From: Isoetes taiwanensis
Lineage: Eukaryota; Streptophyta; Lycopodiopsida; Isoetales; Isoetaceae
DNA length: 64,000 nt
Direction: 5' to 3'
Assembly: GCA_021234155.1 (NCBI GenBank)
Contig: JAJEKV010000023.1
Coordinates: 8,316,610-8,380,609 of the forward strand
Shown here: in pieces, positions 20,830 through 32,380 of the stretch
How positions within the stretch are numbered: the first letter of the stretch is position 1
How the letters are laid out: the number at the start of each line of letters is the position of its first letter
Notes under the pieces: generated by a model
What the model was told of the DNA's origin: nothing
The model's input: only the letters and a program-made list of their open reading frames with translations
Databases searched by the model: none
Program-made: the position numbers and the translations under genes

Positions 20830-21420
20830 ATGAAAGAATACATATATCATACTAGCCATGATTTGCCGCCAGACAGATCTGCACACACATTACGATCAGA
20901 TGCCATGGTACAGATTGAGGCAGTAGCAGAGGTGCAGCCACCCATGGTCGCGCACACAGTGCGTCTAGATGCCGCGGTCCAGACTGAGACAGTGCCAGAG
21001 GCACTGCCATCCAAGAATTCGGATGTCTAGATGCAAGATGCAGCTCAGGCGCATAAACAGGAACCAGCGATAGCGTCCGATAGCACACAGGACCCAGGTA
21101 TAGGCCAACCCGAGCAGGACCGCGACTTGAATCTATGTCTAGTAGGCATCCTAAACAGCCTCCTGTTCGGACAACGAGGCCGCTGCACATTTTTTCACGG
21201 ATATTATACATATCCGCAGCCCAGGAACTTTTACAACGCGACAAGTGGGTGCTAATCAGCCCGACTGGCCACGCCATCTTCTGGTACAGTTCTCGGCATC
21301 CCAGGATCGGTTGCATGTGAGCACGGGAGTCATCTCAGGGGCACTCCCTTTGCGGTACAGGTGGACCTCTCTCCAGTTCAATTAACTCGGCGACGGGTCG
21401 AGTTATGCAAGGTTCGAGAG
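20830..21420 (+). pseudogene. Unidentified coding-like segment with internal repeats
   Basis: Consecutive frames (20830-21030, stop, 21031-21255) encode an alanine/glutamine/proline-rich sequence with an imperfect internal repeat: HTLRSDAMVQIEAVAEVQPP and HTVRLDAAVQTETVPEALP. The stop between them (SDV*MQDAA) looks like a nonsense change within one protein. A neighbouring frame to 21320 also has protein-like sequence (AAQELLQRDKWVLISPTG). No family recognised; probably a decayed transposon or host fragment. Confidence 0.3.
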
Positions 21421-21839
21421 GAAATAGATAGATAAAGTCAAGATCCCCTCTTTTCCATAAGAGAATCGAGATCTTTTTCCTTATGTGACCTATTTCGATT
21501 TCATCTTAATTAATGAGATTTATTATTAATAATATCCAATTAACTTTCGTTATTGACAAAAGGTAACAAAGCTAAAATACGAGCTCGTTTAACAGCGAGG
21601 CTCCGAAGAAAATGGGCAGTCTATCGGAGAGGTAGAGCACTTATTCTTGATCAGTGGCCTCTAAACCCCTGTACGTCTAGTCGCTTCTGCTCGGCTTCAG
21701 TCAGTTTTTGTATTGTTTTGTCCTTATTAGGGGATTTTTGTTTCTATAATGGGACTCTGTCCCCTATTTTAGTTCGGGCTTATGCCCCCTCATTTGTAGT
21801 GGATCCCGTATTCCGATGGGGTTTTCGCTGACGTTAAAA
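21421..21839 (+). other. Unassigned segment, possibly organelle-derived
   Basis: It includes a basic frame at 21553 (RARLTARLRRKWAVYRRGRA) and a run with ATAATGGGACTCTGTCCC and CCCGTATTCCGATGGGG. Its composition differs from the neighbours and is reminiscent of plant organelle intergenic DNA, but I could not match it to a named organelle gene. Confidence 0.2.
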
Positions 21840-22040
<201 letters not shown>

Positions 22041-22041
22041 A

Positions 22042-23552
22042 TGTGACGCTTCCCGAACCTATACGATGCTCCCATCGTATAAATACGGAAAATCCCCTCT
22101 TCCATGGCGACTACTGCACCATAGAAAGGCCTTCTGTCTGACTCGGACCACTTGTGATGGGCAAGTGTCCGGGTGAAGGACACGGAGGTGTCATTCGTCC
22201 CACGCCTTCTATGGGAATCCTATATAGCGGAAGCATACATACATGTTAGCACCTGACAACAATACAAATAAATAATATACCACCACGAAGGGTGGCCCAT
22301 CATCATCAATATGAATACAACAGAATACCAACATAACAAAGGAAATGCATCATAAATAAGGGCTCTACCCCGGATCAGACTCATGGGAATCAACTGACAG
22401 TCAGGGCCTCCAGATAACAACAGACGGAATCATAACAATGGCATTGGCTGGCGTAGAACAATGGCTAGGGTAGTCCACTCCATCCGCCCCTCCTGTGCAC
22501 ACTTTGCAGATAGGCTGGAACATGCTATGGAGTGATTGTAGCCTTCCGGAGACGCAATCCCATGGAATCACCCTATGGAACTACTCCGGGTTACATCTCC
22601 CCGGTCTGATGATGTAGGTCAGAGAGGCGTCCCCTCCCCCGAGTATGACGGATCCCTGGGTGTGCTAGAAAATGCGTGCCCCCCTCAGTGAGCCCCGCGT
22701 TCGTACCCGACTTACTCCCCTAAATCTAAAGAGCTCACCTGCCCGTTCGAGCCCAGGGCGACCAAGAATATTGGCTCGACACCTGCGACTCAGGAAGTGT
22801 TAGACCCATACCTGGCCCTCTCCATGACCGGCTATAAGCCTAGCACACTGTAGGAGTCCTGTAGCCGCGCTAGGCAAGACCCCATCCCCGCTTCACCATC
22901 ATACTCGTTATCTGGTGTTGAATCACATCATAGCATCCCCAACCAGGTGGGCTCTTGTGCACATGCCGCATTTAATGGGATTTAAGGGGTTCTAACTAGG
23001 AGCATCACTAAATCTAGATAGTAGGTCTCTACCTCCCTTAATCCAATAGAACACAGGAGGAACAGAAAGAGAAAACAGAATCAGATACAAACATCCATCA
23101 TCATCATCATAAGTAGATCATAGAATAGAATCTAATCATCCATCTACTCAAACAAGGGTCAGAAGAATACAACCTACGCTAAAACTAACCGGTATCATAG
23201 CTATCTCTCTGGTTCTCCATTCTTCGGGCTGGAACCAAGGTGAGCAGCAGCTCCTCCTCCACCAATCTCCTCCAATTCGAATTGGGACAAATTGGGGTGG
23301 AAGCCCCAATTTGGGTGTCCTAAATTGGCAGGTCTGCCTTGCCCAATCAATTTGGGCCAGGTGGAAGTTCTAGATTAGTTATCCCTGATTAATTGATATT
23401 TAGGCCTTTTTAATATTAGGTTAAGCCCTAAATTCGAATTAGGATTTAGGGTTAGGTTTCCACCTTAATAATTAATGATGTGCATTAATTATTCATAGTG
23501 ACGTGTCATGTATTTATACCCAAAAGGGCATATAAATACGTGGAACGTCACA
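22042..23552 (-). repeat. LTR of a minus-strand gypsy element (3' LTR)
   Basis: Starts TGTGACGCTTCC and ends GGAACGTCACA: the reverse complement of the 1176-2782 LTR type, clearly more diverged. Shared landmarks include CCACTCCATCCGCCCCTCCT and TGTGCACACTTTGCAGA. A polypurine tract (on the minus strand) follows at 23553, identifying it as a 3' LTR. Confidence 0.85.
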
Positions 23553-23565
23553 TTCTCCCCACCTT
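23553..23565 (-). promoter_or_regulatory. Polypurine tract of the minus-strand element
   Basis: Plus strand TTCTCCCCACCTT, i.e. AAGGTGGGGAGAA on the minus strand, abutting the LTR. This primes plus-strand DNA synthesis in LTR retrotransposons. The matching tract of the 43889 element is at 45458-45470. Confidence 0.8.
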
Positions 23566-25436
23566 GAAAGTGATGTTGTCCTCAGCATCAGGACTGTTCT
23601 TGCTTTGGGCCAACACATGTAATGTTGGAAGCAAGTCTCCCCACCTTAAAGAGGTAACGCGAAATTATAAGTCACACAAAAGTTGTAATGTTCAAGGTGA
23701 TCAAGTTTGAAATGACGCATAATGTGCAATTTATAACTCGGCGAAAGTTGAACGGTAATTAGTTTGAATAATGTTATGTGGAAAGGAACATAAAGAGTTA
23801 TGCTTTCCTTAGCACTGGCGTTAGATAGCTAAGTACAAGGAAAGTTAAAGGAAGATTGCACGGACTTAGGTGGTGATATAAAAGATATCTATAGAGATCA
23901 TACGGGATCATGATTTAGGACCATAATTTGTCAAAAGACTTAAGCAGGCATAACATTGGTCCTCGGTGGACCGTAGCGTATAGGGCCTAGCAGTGCTAAC
24001 AGAAAACACGTATGAATTGTTTATTCACACACATATAGCTGATTATATATTATACACAGACATAGACATAAACAACCTCTATTTCTTCTTTTAATATAAT
24101 ACATATTTATAATTCTCTCATTGTTTACTACAACTGATTCTAATCATACTAACTTAAGTCTATATATCTAGTATACTCACCCTTCACTTTACAGTTTGTT
24201 TTATTACAATCTGCCCTAATTTAATTTTGTATCAAAATTTTGTTTTCCTATTTTGTTACAGTTTTAACAATTCATATATTGCTACCCTTAGTGTTTTACA
24301 TGCCCACCACATTTGTACTTATCCTTTAATACAGTTACGTATTGCATTATATCTCCCATTTTTAGATATATAGTTTGACATTAATTATGCACACACGTTA
24401 ATGATTTATTATTCATAACCTTTCTAAAATCATAATGTAACTCTCGTTATTCCTTCTATAGTTTGTGTAACACATACATAATTATCTCATTGTATTATAT
24501 TTGATTATGTGTTTAAATACTTTTCTCGTTTTATCTTTAAGTGTTTTCACACTCACACTCTATTCTATTTTATCTCAACCATAGGTTACATTCACGTCGG
24601 TACACATTTGAATTCATTTTTTATATTATTCTTATTTTCGTAAATTTATCACACATACAGACACTCTTATATTTACACGGGACAGGTATATCTCACAGAT
24701 ACATTTGACGTGGCACTGGTAAGTTGATATCGTCCGGGTCACTATCCGACAACGCTATGGCCATGCAATCCTCCTGTATCACAGAAGGCCAGTTGTGACT
24801 ACGATAGTGGTAAGGTATCCGTATTTTTGGATCGATAGTCGAGAGAATTGGTATGACGTAGAAGGAGACTGGATATAGCACCATATATCTGAGGGAGAAG
24901 TGGTATATAATTATCTGCCATAGACCACGTTAGATAGGTGCTACACTAAGGTGGAAACTGGATTATAAGTACCCAGCTCATGAAAGGGAGACCCACTTTA
25001 GAAGTGTAGGTTTCGACAATGGTGGTGAAGGTATAGAATGTTGACCCGACATTTTATAGCTATTGCTGCTTGAATCGAGGCATGAGTCGTGAAAAAATAG
25101 AGAATAATGGGATGTGAGGACGCGGATCCATAACTACGGATTATAAAATTACGCATATATAGCGTTTGGTAAGGAGATTGTTGTTCTCGAGGTGTGCAAT
25201 AAAGATGCAAGTGTATGCATGAGTAAGATAACCACGTAGCCACGTGGATACGCTTATCTTGCTAGCAGAAGGTGCAACCATCTGAAAGCTACAAGGTATA
25301 TTGGAGCTTTGGTGAAGCTAGACTATGAAGGAAAGTTGAACTCCAACGAATGATACATTAGGAAGGCAAGTAATGTACCTACACGACAAGTGGGAGACAA
25401 GAGGTGCTTGAAAGTTGTTGTAAACAACATTTCAAA
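23566..25436. other. Presumed degenerate retroelement interior, no gene recognised
   Basis: The first part (AGTGATGTTGTCCTCAGCATC) resembles the equivalent position after the 45458 polypurine tract (ATAATGCTGCCCTCAGCATT). Beyond about 23700 no pol motif is recognisable on either strand; the sequence is AT-rich. Confidence 0.45.
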
Positions 25437-26560
25437 TAGAATAGAATAGAATAGATTTTTTTATCGTCCACGAGAGACCAATTGGCGTATGGGACCCAAA
25501 CAAAAAGAGAGCAGCAAACATATTATTGTCAGAATTAAAAAACCCCCGCCCCGAAGGGTTTTCGAGGGAAAAACCTTAGCAGTAATAAGGATGCTGACAC
25601 GCTGTACAATTGTATAGGACAGTTCAATACTGTCCCGGAGGACACAACTGAGTCCGTGCATCCATAATCTCCTGGAGGTATGACCCCAACAAACCCACTG
25701 ACGCCGTATTCAATAACTCATGCAGCGGCTGGCCAGGTACTAGTAATCGAACATACTGCTCTCGGATATGGGCAAACGCTGGGCAGATCTGGAGGGCATG
25801 GCATTCATCCTCAATGGCGCCCTGGTGGCAACACTGGCAAAGCCTTTCCTCCCCTGCTTCCCGAGGCCAACGTCCTGTCTCAATGTGGAGACGATGTGCA
25901 CCCGTGCGGATGGAATCTATAAGTCTGCGCTTCTTCATGGGCAAATGGGTGTGCAAGTACTGGTGTGGGCCTCTCGTGAGCCTAGAATTGACTTGCTGCT
26001 GATAGTGTGCCAGCTTAACGAGCGTCAGAGCCTCTGCATCCCAGAGCTTGCGAAGGAAAGTAGCATCTACGTACAACTTAAGTGCCTTGTGATCTTTCTT
26101 TGTCCGTACCTGTACACATCTATTTGCATGTACCCCCCAGCGTGAGAACCACTGAGCTTGCTTGTCCTTCCAGCAGGTTTTCAGGCATTGAGGACCCATC
26201 GCCGTGGACAAAGCAAGGTTGGGAAAACGTGTATCGCCCATGGCGATCACCTTCTGGAAGTAAATGATATGGCGTTCCAATGCAGCCCGTTGAAGGGGTA
26301 GAAAACCTGTCTCCTGGAGTACGATCTGATATGGGACTGTGGACTTTACCCTAAGGGCTCGTGCCAAGAAGGTTTTTTTGCACCTGCTCGAGGTCATTCC
26401 AGGTGTTGAGGGATATCACCGGACCCCATACTTCTGCTCCATACAAGAGGACCGGCTCGACCAAGGACCTAAACAAGTGTAACTGGTGGCCCCAGGCATA
26501 CAACTATGCCTTGTGGCTGTTGTTCTGCTGAGGGAAGCCTTGGCTGACGAGATGATGAGA
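25437..26560 (-). mobile_element. 5'-truncated LINE (non-LTR retrotransposon), 3' end
   Basis: On the minus strand a 257-codon frame (26397-25624) encodes the C-terminal region of a LINE ORF2, with a cysteine/histidine module near its end (CQCCHQGAIEDECHALQICPAF pattern, C-x-C-C...H...C). Similarity to 53.7-54.5 kb continues past the frame start to about 26560 (EQVQKNLLG). After the stop comes a GC-rich stem-loop (CCCCCG...CGAGGG) and then a tail of TATTC units, seen on the plus strand as GAATAGAATA at 25437-25455. Reverse transcriptase is absent, the usual result of incomplete target-primed reverse transcription. The frame is long and intact, so this copy may be young. Confidence 0.75.
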
Positions 26561-29283
26561 CCAGCAGCACCCTAAGGGACGCTTTGAACAGTCCAAAGTC
26601 TGGAGTATATGTATAAGGAAATAATGAAGATAAGAGTTCCTAGAGTAGACGTTAAGTATGTTCACTAGGAACTTAGGGTGGCATCTCTCACTGTGGTATT
26701 TGTGATTAGAACTCGAGGATCAAGTCGAACTAGGTTCTTTTTCTATGCATGAATCAGAGACTATGGAAAGTGTGGTGTTAAAACCACTAACATGTATAGT
26801 ACAATATAACATGAAGTTGAATTATGGTGGATAATATCATCCACTAGACACATGTATTAAACATGTGGGTAGTGAAGATTGTACAACACGTAGGCAAGTA
26901 TGAGCACCGCTATATGGTTATGTGCAAGAATGACATGTGATTCTATACTTAGGATTGGTTCACCCATGTTACTATATCACATAATAACAAGGTAGGGGTC
27001 ATGAATATTGGAAAGTAGTATCAAATACTGTATTAGTAATGATATTAAGGATGTCGATTGTGACATTCAGATTTATGTCGTACAGGAAAATAGTAGGATA
27101 TTCGTGCAAGACGAACGGAAAACAGGATAAAGTTAGAAATAAGCATAATGGTATGCTTGTACTCGAAGGTATTTAACAAGTTATGAAGTACTAGAGATAA
27201 GCATTAAAGTTATCTCGATTGTTTGGGGTTGACTGACGTCGGTAACTACAACATACTAAGGGACATGAAAGGTGTTCAAATCAAGGAAATAGCCAGAGTA
27301 AGTCTAGCATATATGGCGACATTACATTCAAAAAATATCCGGATGATGGTTGGAACGAAATGGAAATAATGGAAATAACGGATAATAGGAGTTTAACTAC
27401 TCAAAGGTTCTAGAGGCCAATGAATTGATTCAGCGTTATAAGCTGAGAATATCAAGTGGGTGTGGAAATAGCAGGATGGATGAAATATCCCTTCCAATAA
27501 TAATAGAAGATTAAGGTGGTGGCTTTGCCAATTATATCCTTAGGGATAACTGACAAAAGGGCAATACATACCAGTTCCAAGTCCCAATAAGGAGCAAGAC
27601 GAGGTGTAGAAAGAGATGGGATGAGATTATATGAATCAGTAGTCTATATATTCTGAGAATTTCCTTACTCTCAGGGGAGCAATGCTAAATCCCGAAGGAG
27701 AGGCTCAAGGATCGCTTGCCTTGAGGTAAACAGCTCCGATTAAAATGATTTTAAGACTCTTAGACGATAAAGAATTGGATAGTCCTATGGCAGTTGTTAA
27801 TGAAGGTGCGAACATAGGGATCCGTCTCATTATGAGGGAGCCAAAGAGGACAACATTTGAAACCGATCAAAAGTTGAAGGTGACATGATAACTTAAGAAA
27901 ATAGGTTAATTGTGACAAAGCATGGTTGATATTGGGGACACAAAGGATATTTAGCTGAAGGAGCCTTTAGAAAAACTCCTCATCTGGGGTAGTAACCTTC
28001 AAAATTATGGCATAACCCCGTGGGTGGTATCATAGTTTATGTACACGACTGAAGTACCATAATGCACTAAAGGAATAGTTGAAGTAGCCGAGGATCCTAT
28101 CAAAATATAGGCAGCATATAGAATTCCAAGATAGAGTTGGCCACTGCCCAGTTGGGAAGTCGGTGGCTCAGCCACATTATAAAGGTACATAGGCAATAGG
28201 TTTTGTTTCAAGAAACTACCAAGCTTACACTTTAGCTAAGTTAGAGCAGAGCTCTAGTATTGTGGGATGAGGACATATGTTTATCACGTACGTACTATGG
28301 ACCATAGGATAAACATCTTGGAGAGGTAATCTATGCAGTGATACAGGGAGAGAAGGACGAGTTTACCCCAAATTTACCACTGAAGGGTCTGGAGTATGTC
28401 TGGAATGTGCAAACAACAGTCAATCTGTTGCATGTTAAGGTAGGATGTTGTAGTTAGAACCTGAAATAAATGTGAATGGGCAATATAATAAAGCTCAAGA
28501 TGATGGGGTTGAATAGTACGATAGTACAATTCTTGGCTGGGGAGATATCCAACATGATGCCTGCTTGGATGAGGAAGAGTCGAAGTCCATGGGTTACGCA
28601 GAGTTATAATTTTAAACATCTAGGGCTAGAACATCAATGCAAGCCGGGGTGGCAGGAAATTAACTATCTGGAGAATACCAGACGTGGGGTTTTAGATAGA
28701 ATTAGAAAATGCAAGGCAGGCGTCGTGATGACTCTAGGTAACGTACAAATTTCACAAAGGCTCGCTCCCTGAATCAAAACATGACTATGGCTTATGGAAG
28801 TATGCCAAGTATTTGTAATGCCGGCATAGCGGCATGACGGCAACACAAAGGGACACATCGTCTAACAGTTCTAAGGTGGATAACGACAGTAAATGATAAC
28901 CCCCAATGATACGCGGGTTAAAAAGATACAGGAAAATTTAAAGACATAGCTGCAACCTTTAAGACATAGACTATAGTATCATACGACATATAATATTGGG
29001 TTAAAAGCCAAGAAGAGGGTTAAAAGATATCTGAAGGAGTAAATGGGTCGGTAACCCTACGGAATGAAAACAAAGGAGTACGATTCATTGTGGGTAGGCC
29101 ACCTGGTTGGGAGGGTTACTACTTGCACAACTTTGGGGATGAGTTAGATGACGTAAGGGTAACAACGTCACTTAAGAGGTTCACTCTTGAAAATAGGGCA
29201 TGAGTGTGGCGTATATGCGGATGCCAAGTTACGTGTGATGGCACAACAGTGGAATAACATCAGCAAAGAAGAACGTAAGAAAT
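26561..29283. other. Unassigned noncoding sequence
   Basis: Purine-rich plus strand with many stops in all frames. No RT, transposase or host motif recognised. It may be the highly decayed interior of the minus-strand gypsy element whose LTR is at 22042. Confidence 0.35.
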
Positions 29284-29299
29284 AACGATTCAAAGATCT

Positions 29300-30640
29300 A
29301 TGAGGCTGGTTGGCTAATTTGCTCATTAGTTTGGATGTGTGCTAGTTGGCCAATTTGCTCATCAGTTTGGATGTGTCCTGGTTGTGCCTCCCATAACTGT
29401 TGCACATCCGCCATGTCAAACCCTTCTAATTCATCCTCTTCATAGTTCTCTTCAACCTCACTCATTTTGCAATCTCTTCCACATGCACCCTCCTAAACCT
29501 AGTACCCTCCTGGCCTAGCTTAACCTTTTTGGAATTGAAGGGCCAAATGTCCATTGTTCTTAAACTTGCCTTGATATTATTAGGGCTTAGTCTAAACTCA
29601 ATTGACTGTGATGTTTGATCTGCTATGTCCTCCCTCTTTGGCTCTGCCCTCTCTTTGCTAACCATGTAGGCAGAGCTAAAACTCTTGAGTGATGCCTTGA
29701 ATGGAGAAAAGCATGCCACATTCCAAAGGCTATAATCTATGGGGTGTGTGTGCAGGCAACAAGGCAAAGTGAATGCCCTTCTCCTTTGCTGCCCGCATGA
29801 CATCAAGCTCTACATGGCTGCCATGACCATCCAAAATGATGAGGTGAGGATGTTCTGAGAGACACCACCTAGGATTCTTGCTGCAAAATGTGACAACAAT
29901 GACTTGAACAATTATGATGTCATCTAAGCTGAAGACTGGACAACCTGAATTGCACCCTCTTCACATCTTGCAATGTTGTCTTGTCTAATTCGGGTATCTT
30001 TAAAAGTGTACATGTTAGAGATCCTATACCCCTCAACGTTTGCACACACTAATATGGTATCCCACTCCTTACTGTTCATGACAACCTCACTCACCTGATT
30101 GTTCCCCTTTCTTCTTATAATTTCCATCCTTTTTACCTTCCTTGCCTGAATCCTGATTTCATCAGCCTTCCATATCCTTGAAGCTAGGAAGTTGAACCCA
30201 TCATAAATATGCTTGAGCCCGGTATAAAAATTATCCAAGTTTTCTTGGGTCATGGGACGAGCCTTGCTAAACTGAGTGTTTTTGCACTCTTTAATGCAAC
30301 TTATAGATGTCTTTTGTTTAAAAAGCTTCCATCATTTACTATCGACACTCCAAATAACCCAAAATTACCCCATTATCTAGCCATCTATGCTGCCTTCTTC
30401 TAGGGTAACTCCCATTCCTTGCTCTATCCTGCTAAGGGCTCAATTAACTAGCTCCTTCTCTTGGTTGGTTGTCAAGATTTCTGGATGATTTGATTGCTTG
30501 TAGGTTTGATAGCCAATCGCAGATGGCAGAGTTTGGTATACCAGATCTCCTCGATGCCTCTCTAACCGAAATGCCAAACTCACTAACCTCTTCCAAGATA
30601 TCTAGCATTTGCTCCTCGTTCTATTGGCCTCCTCTGGTCA
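29300..30640 (-). pseudogene. pogo-like (Tc1/mariner superfamily) transposase, broken
   Basis: Read on the minus strand from the right: an HTH_psq-type DNA-binding segment (VSEFGISVREASRRSGIPN, about 30480-30600); then a DDE_1 transposase core beginning ENLDNFYTGLKHIYD with the first acidic block RIWKADEIR (30253-29924), and VCANVEGYRISNMYTFKD; then the second catalytic block DGHGSH (about 29812-29832); then a stretch ending DVACFSPFKASLK-like (WNVACFSPFKASLK, near 29700). It ends acidic with a repeated HIQTNEQIGQLA motif. Stops and frame changes separate the blocks, and the usual NADETG is degraded to KADEIR. Such transposases cut and paste at TA sites. No terminal inverted repeats identified. 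Confidence 0.8.
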
Positions 30641-30794
30641 GCCTCCTCAGCATTGGAGTAGTTGATGGCTCACCACATATCTGCATAGACAAAGATTAGC
30701 ACATCACATATGGAAATTCTACCCAAGGCTCAGACTCAAGAGGGATGACTGACGGCTTGGTCCTCCAGAAGTCATTGCAGAATGAATTCATGGT

Positions 30795-30970
30795 AATGGA
30801 TTTGGCTGGCATAAGAACATGGCTTAGGGTAGTCCACTCCATCCGCCCCTCCTGTGCACACTTTGCAGAGTAGGTTGAAGGGTCTTGGGACTTGACTGTA
30901 GCCCGCCGGATGCATAGCCAAAGGGGCTACTCCTGGTTGCATCTCCCCAGTTCCGATAGCACTGACCTGT
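30795..30970 (-). repeat. Gypsy LTR fragment
   Basis: Contains GTAGTCCACTCCATCCGCCC and TGTGCACACTTTGCAGA, matching the middle of the LTR at 22440-22620 and, in reverse, 2320-2400. Both LTR termini are missing. No primer site is adjacent. Confidence 0.75.
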
Positions 30971-32380
30971 GGTGCCCTCCTCTTCCTCCTGAGCATGCAG
31001 ACCCTTTTAGTTGCTGAGCTATCCTGTTGCTTGGATCATCATCGATTTCGTCGTGCCCTTGTCGAAACCACAACGTCTTTCGTGCTATTCGGAGCCTGTT
31101 GTCGATAAATTATAGCTGGAGCAGGCTTTTATCTCTATCGAAGCCATAGCAGGAGTGGGGCAATTGAATTGAGCTCGGGCAATCAAATGCTAGTTTGGTC
31201 ACCAATTCAAGTCAAAAGCATTGAATTCATCTTTCAAATTGGCATGCTCCGAATTTTTTCACATGTACGACTATGGAGATCAAGTGCACGATGCCTGTAC
31301 CTAAATTCACACCAGAGATATAACGATAACGGTTGGTGGAGGCTGGGGTCACATTCATAGGAACCACTTGTTGGGTACAATTGACCTCTGCAGACGGTTA
31401 GGAGATGTGTGTGCCATTATGGCAGGTGGTGTCATTGTGAAGGGACGGGGGAGGGGGGGAGGAGAGGAGGAGGAGACTTGTGCCACGAGGTGCAGTCACA
31501 ACGTGCTAAATTTCTTGTTTCTTATTTAGTTAGTTAATTAGTAGATTTTACGTCATACCACTTCTTTTTTATTTAGTTAGTTAGTTACTTAGTAGATTTT
31601 ACGTCATACCATTTGGCAGCATCCCATATACATACGACAATTTATTTTGAAACACACATTAACTGACTTTCATTCTCAACCCACATTGCCATGCGCAAAA
31701 CTCTTTAGTTCCCAAAAGCAATGAATCTTCCCTTTTGAGTTGCGAGAAGGGGGGTTTGGCATATACTATAGATCGTATAAGAGAAAGTCCAGTTTAGTGA
31801 CATTCCTGGCATGTGTCGTCGATATGGAATATCACCAAAATGGCATTGGCATAGTTTTCATGTCAGGAGCATCACCAAAATGGACATTCTATGAACGTGA
31901 AATTTTGCATCTCTTTGCTGCCAGGTGCCATTTTGTAGCTCTTTGATGCCAGGTGTCAACAGGAAGTTAAACATGGCCAGAATCCTGTCGAAAACATAAT
32001 GTAAACTAGAATATGTGACTAAAAACAGAATGTGCAACTAAAGTAGAATGCAAAGTAAAGTACGTTTTGCTGGTAGCAAAAGTTTGCTTTCGGCGGGAAT
32101 TTCCTGACGAAAAATGTACCCCCTGCTATTTTCAGTGTTTGAAATTTTTTTTAGGCAAAATCCGGCAGAAAGATCGACAAGGCGTCAACATTTGCACCCA
32201 TGGTATATTTTGTATTGAAGGGATTTGACGCTTTAGTTTGCTTTAGTTTCATAATAAATGGCAACCAAGTTAACTTGGTAGTTGAATAACAACTGTAGCT
32301 AATAAAACTACGGCTGCCTGCAACATTCAGAGAACGAGAATGCACGCTAGATTTTGGATTAACCTAAAAAATTGTAGCAG
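30971..32380. other. Unassigned, with a ~57-bp tandem duplication at 31512-31612
   Basis: TTAGTAGATTTTACGTCATA preceded by TTATTTAGTTAGTTA occurs twice (about 31512-31555 and 31569-31611). A G-rich run GGGGGAGGGGGGGAGG lies near 31447. Upstream exons of the ATP11-like gene would be expected hereabouts but were not recognised. Confidence 0.5.

Noticed and set aside
21553-21831. A chloroplast or mitochondrial ribosomal protein gene
   Set aside because: The basic stretch RARLTARLRRKWAVYRRG could not be matched to a named protein; kept only as a possible organelle-derived segment.
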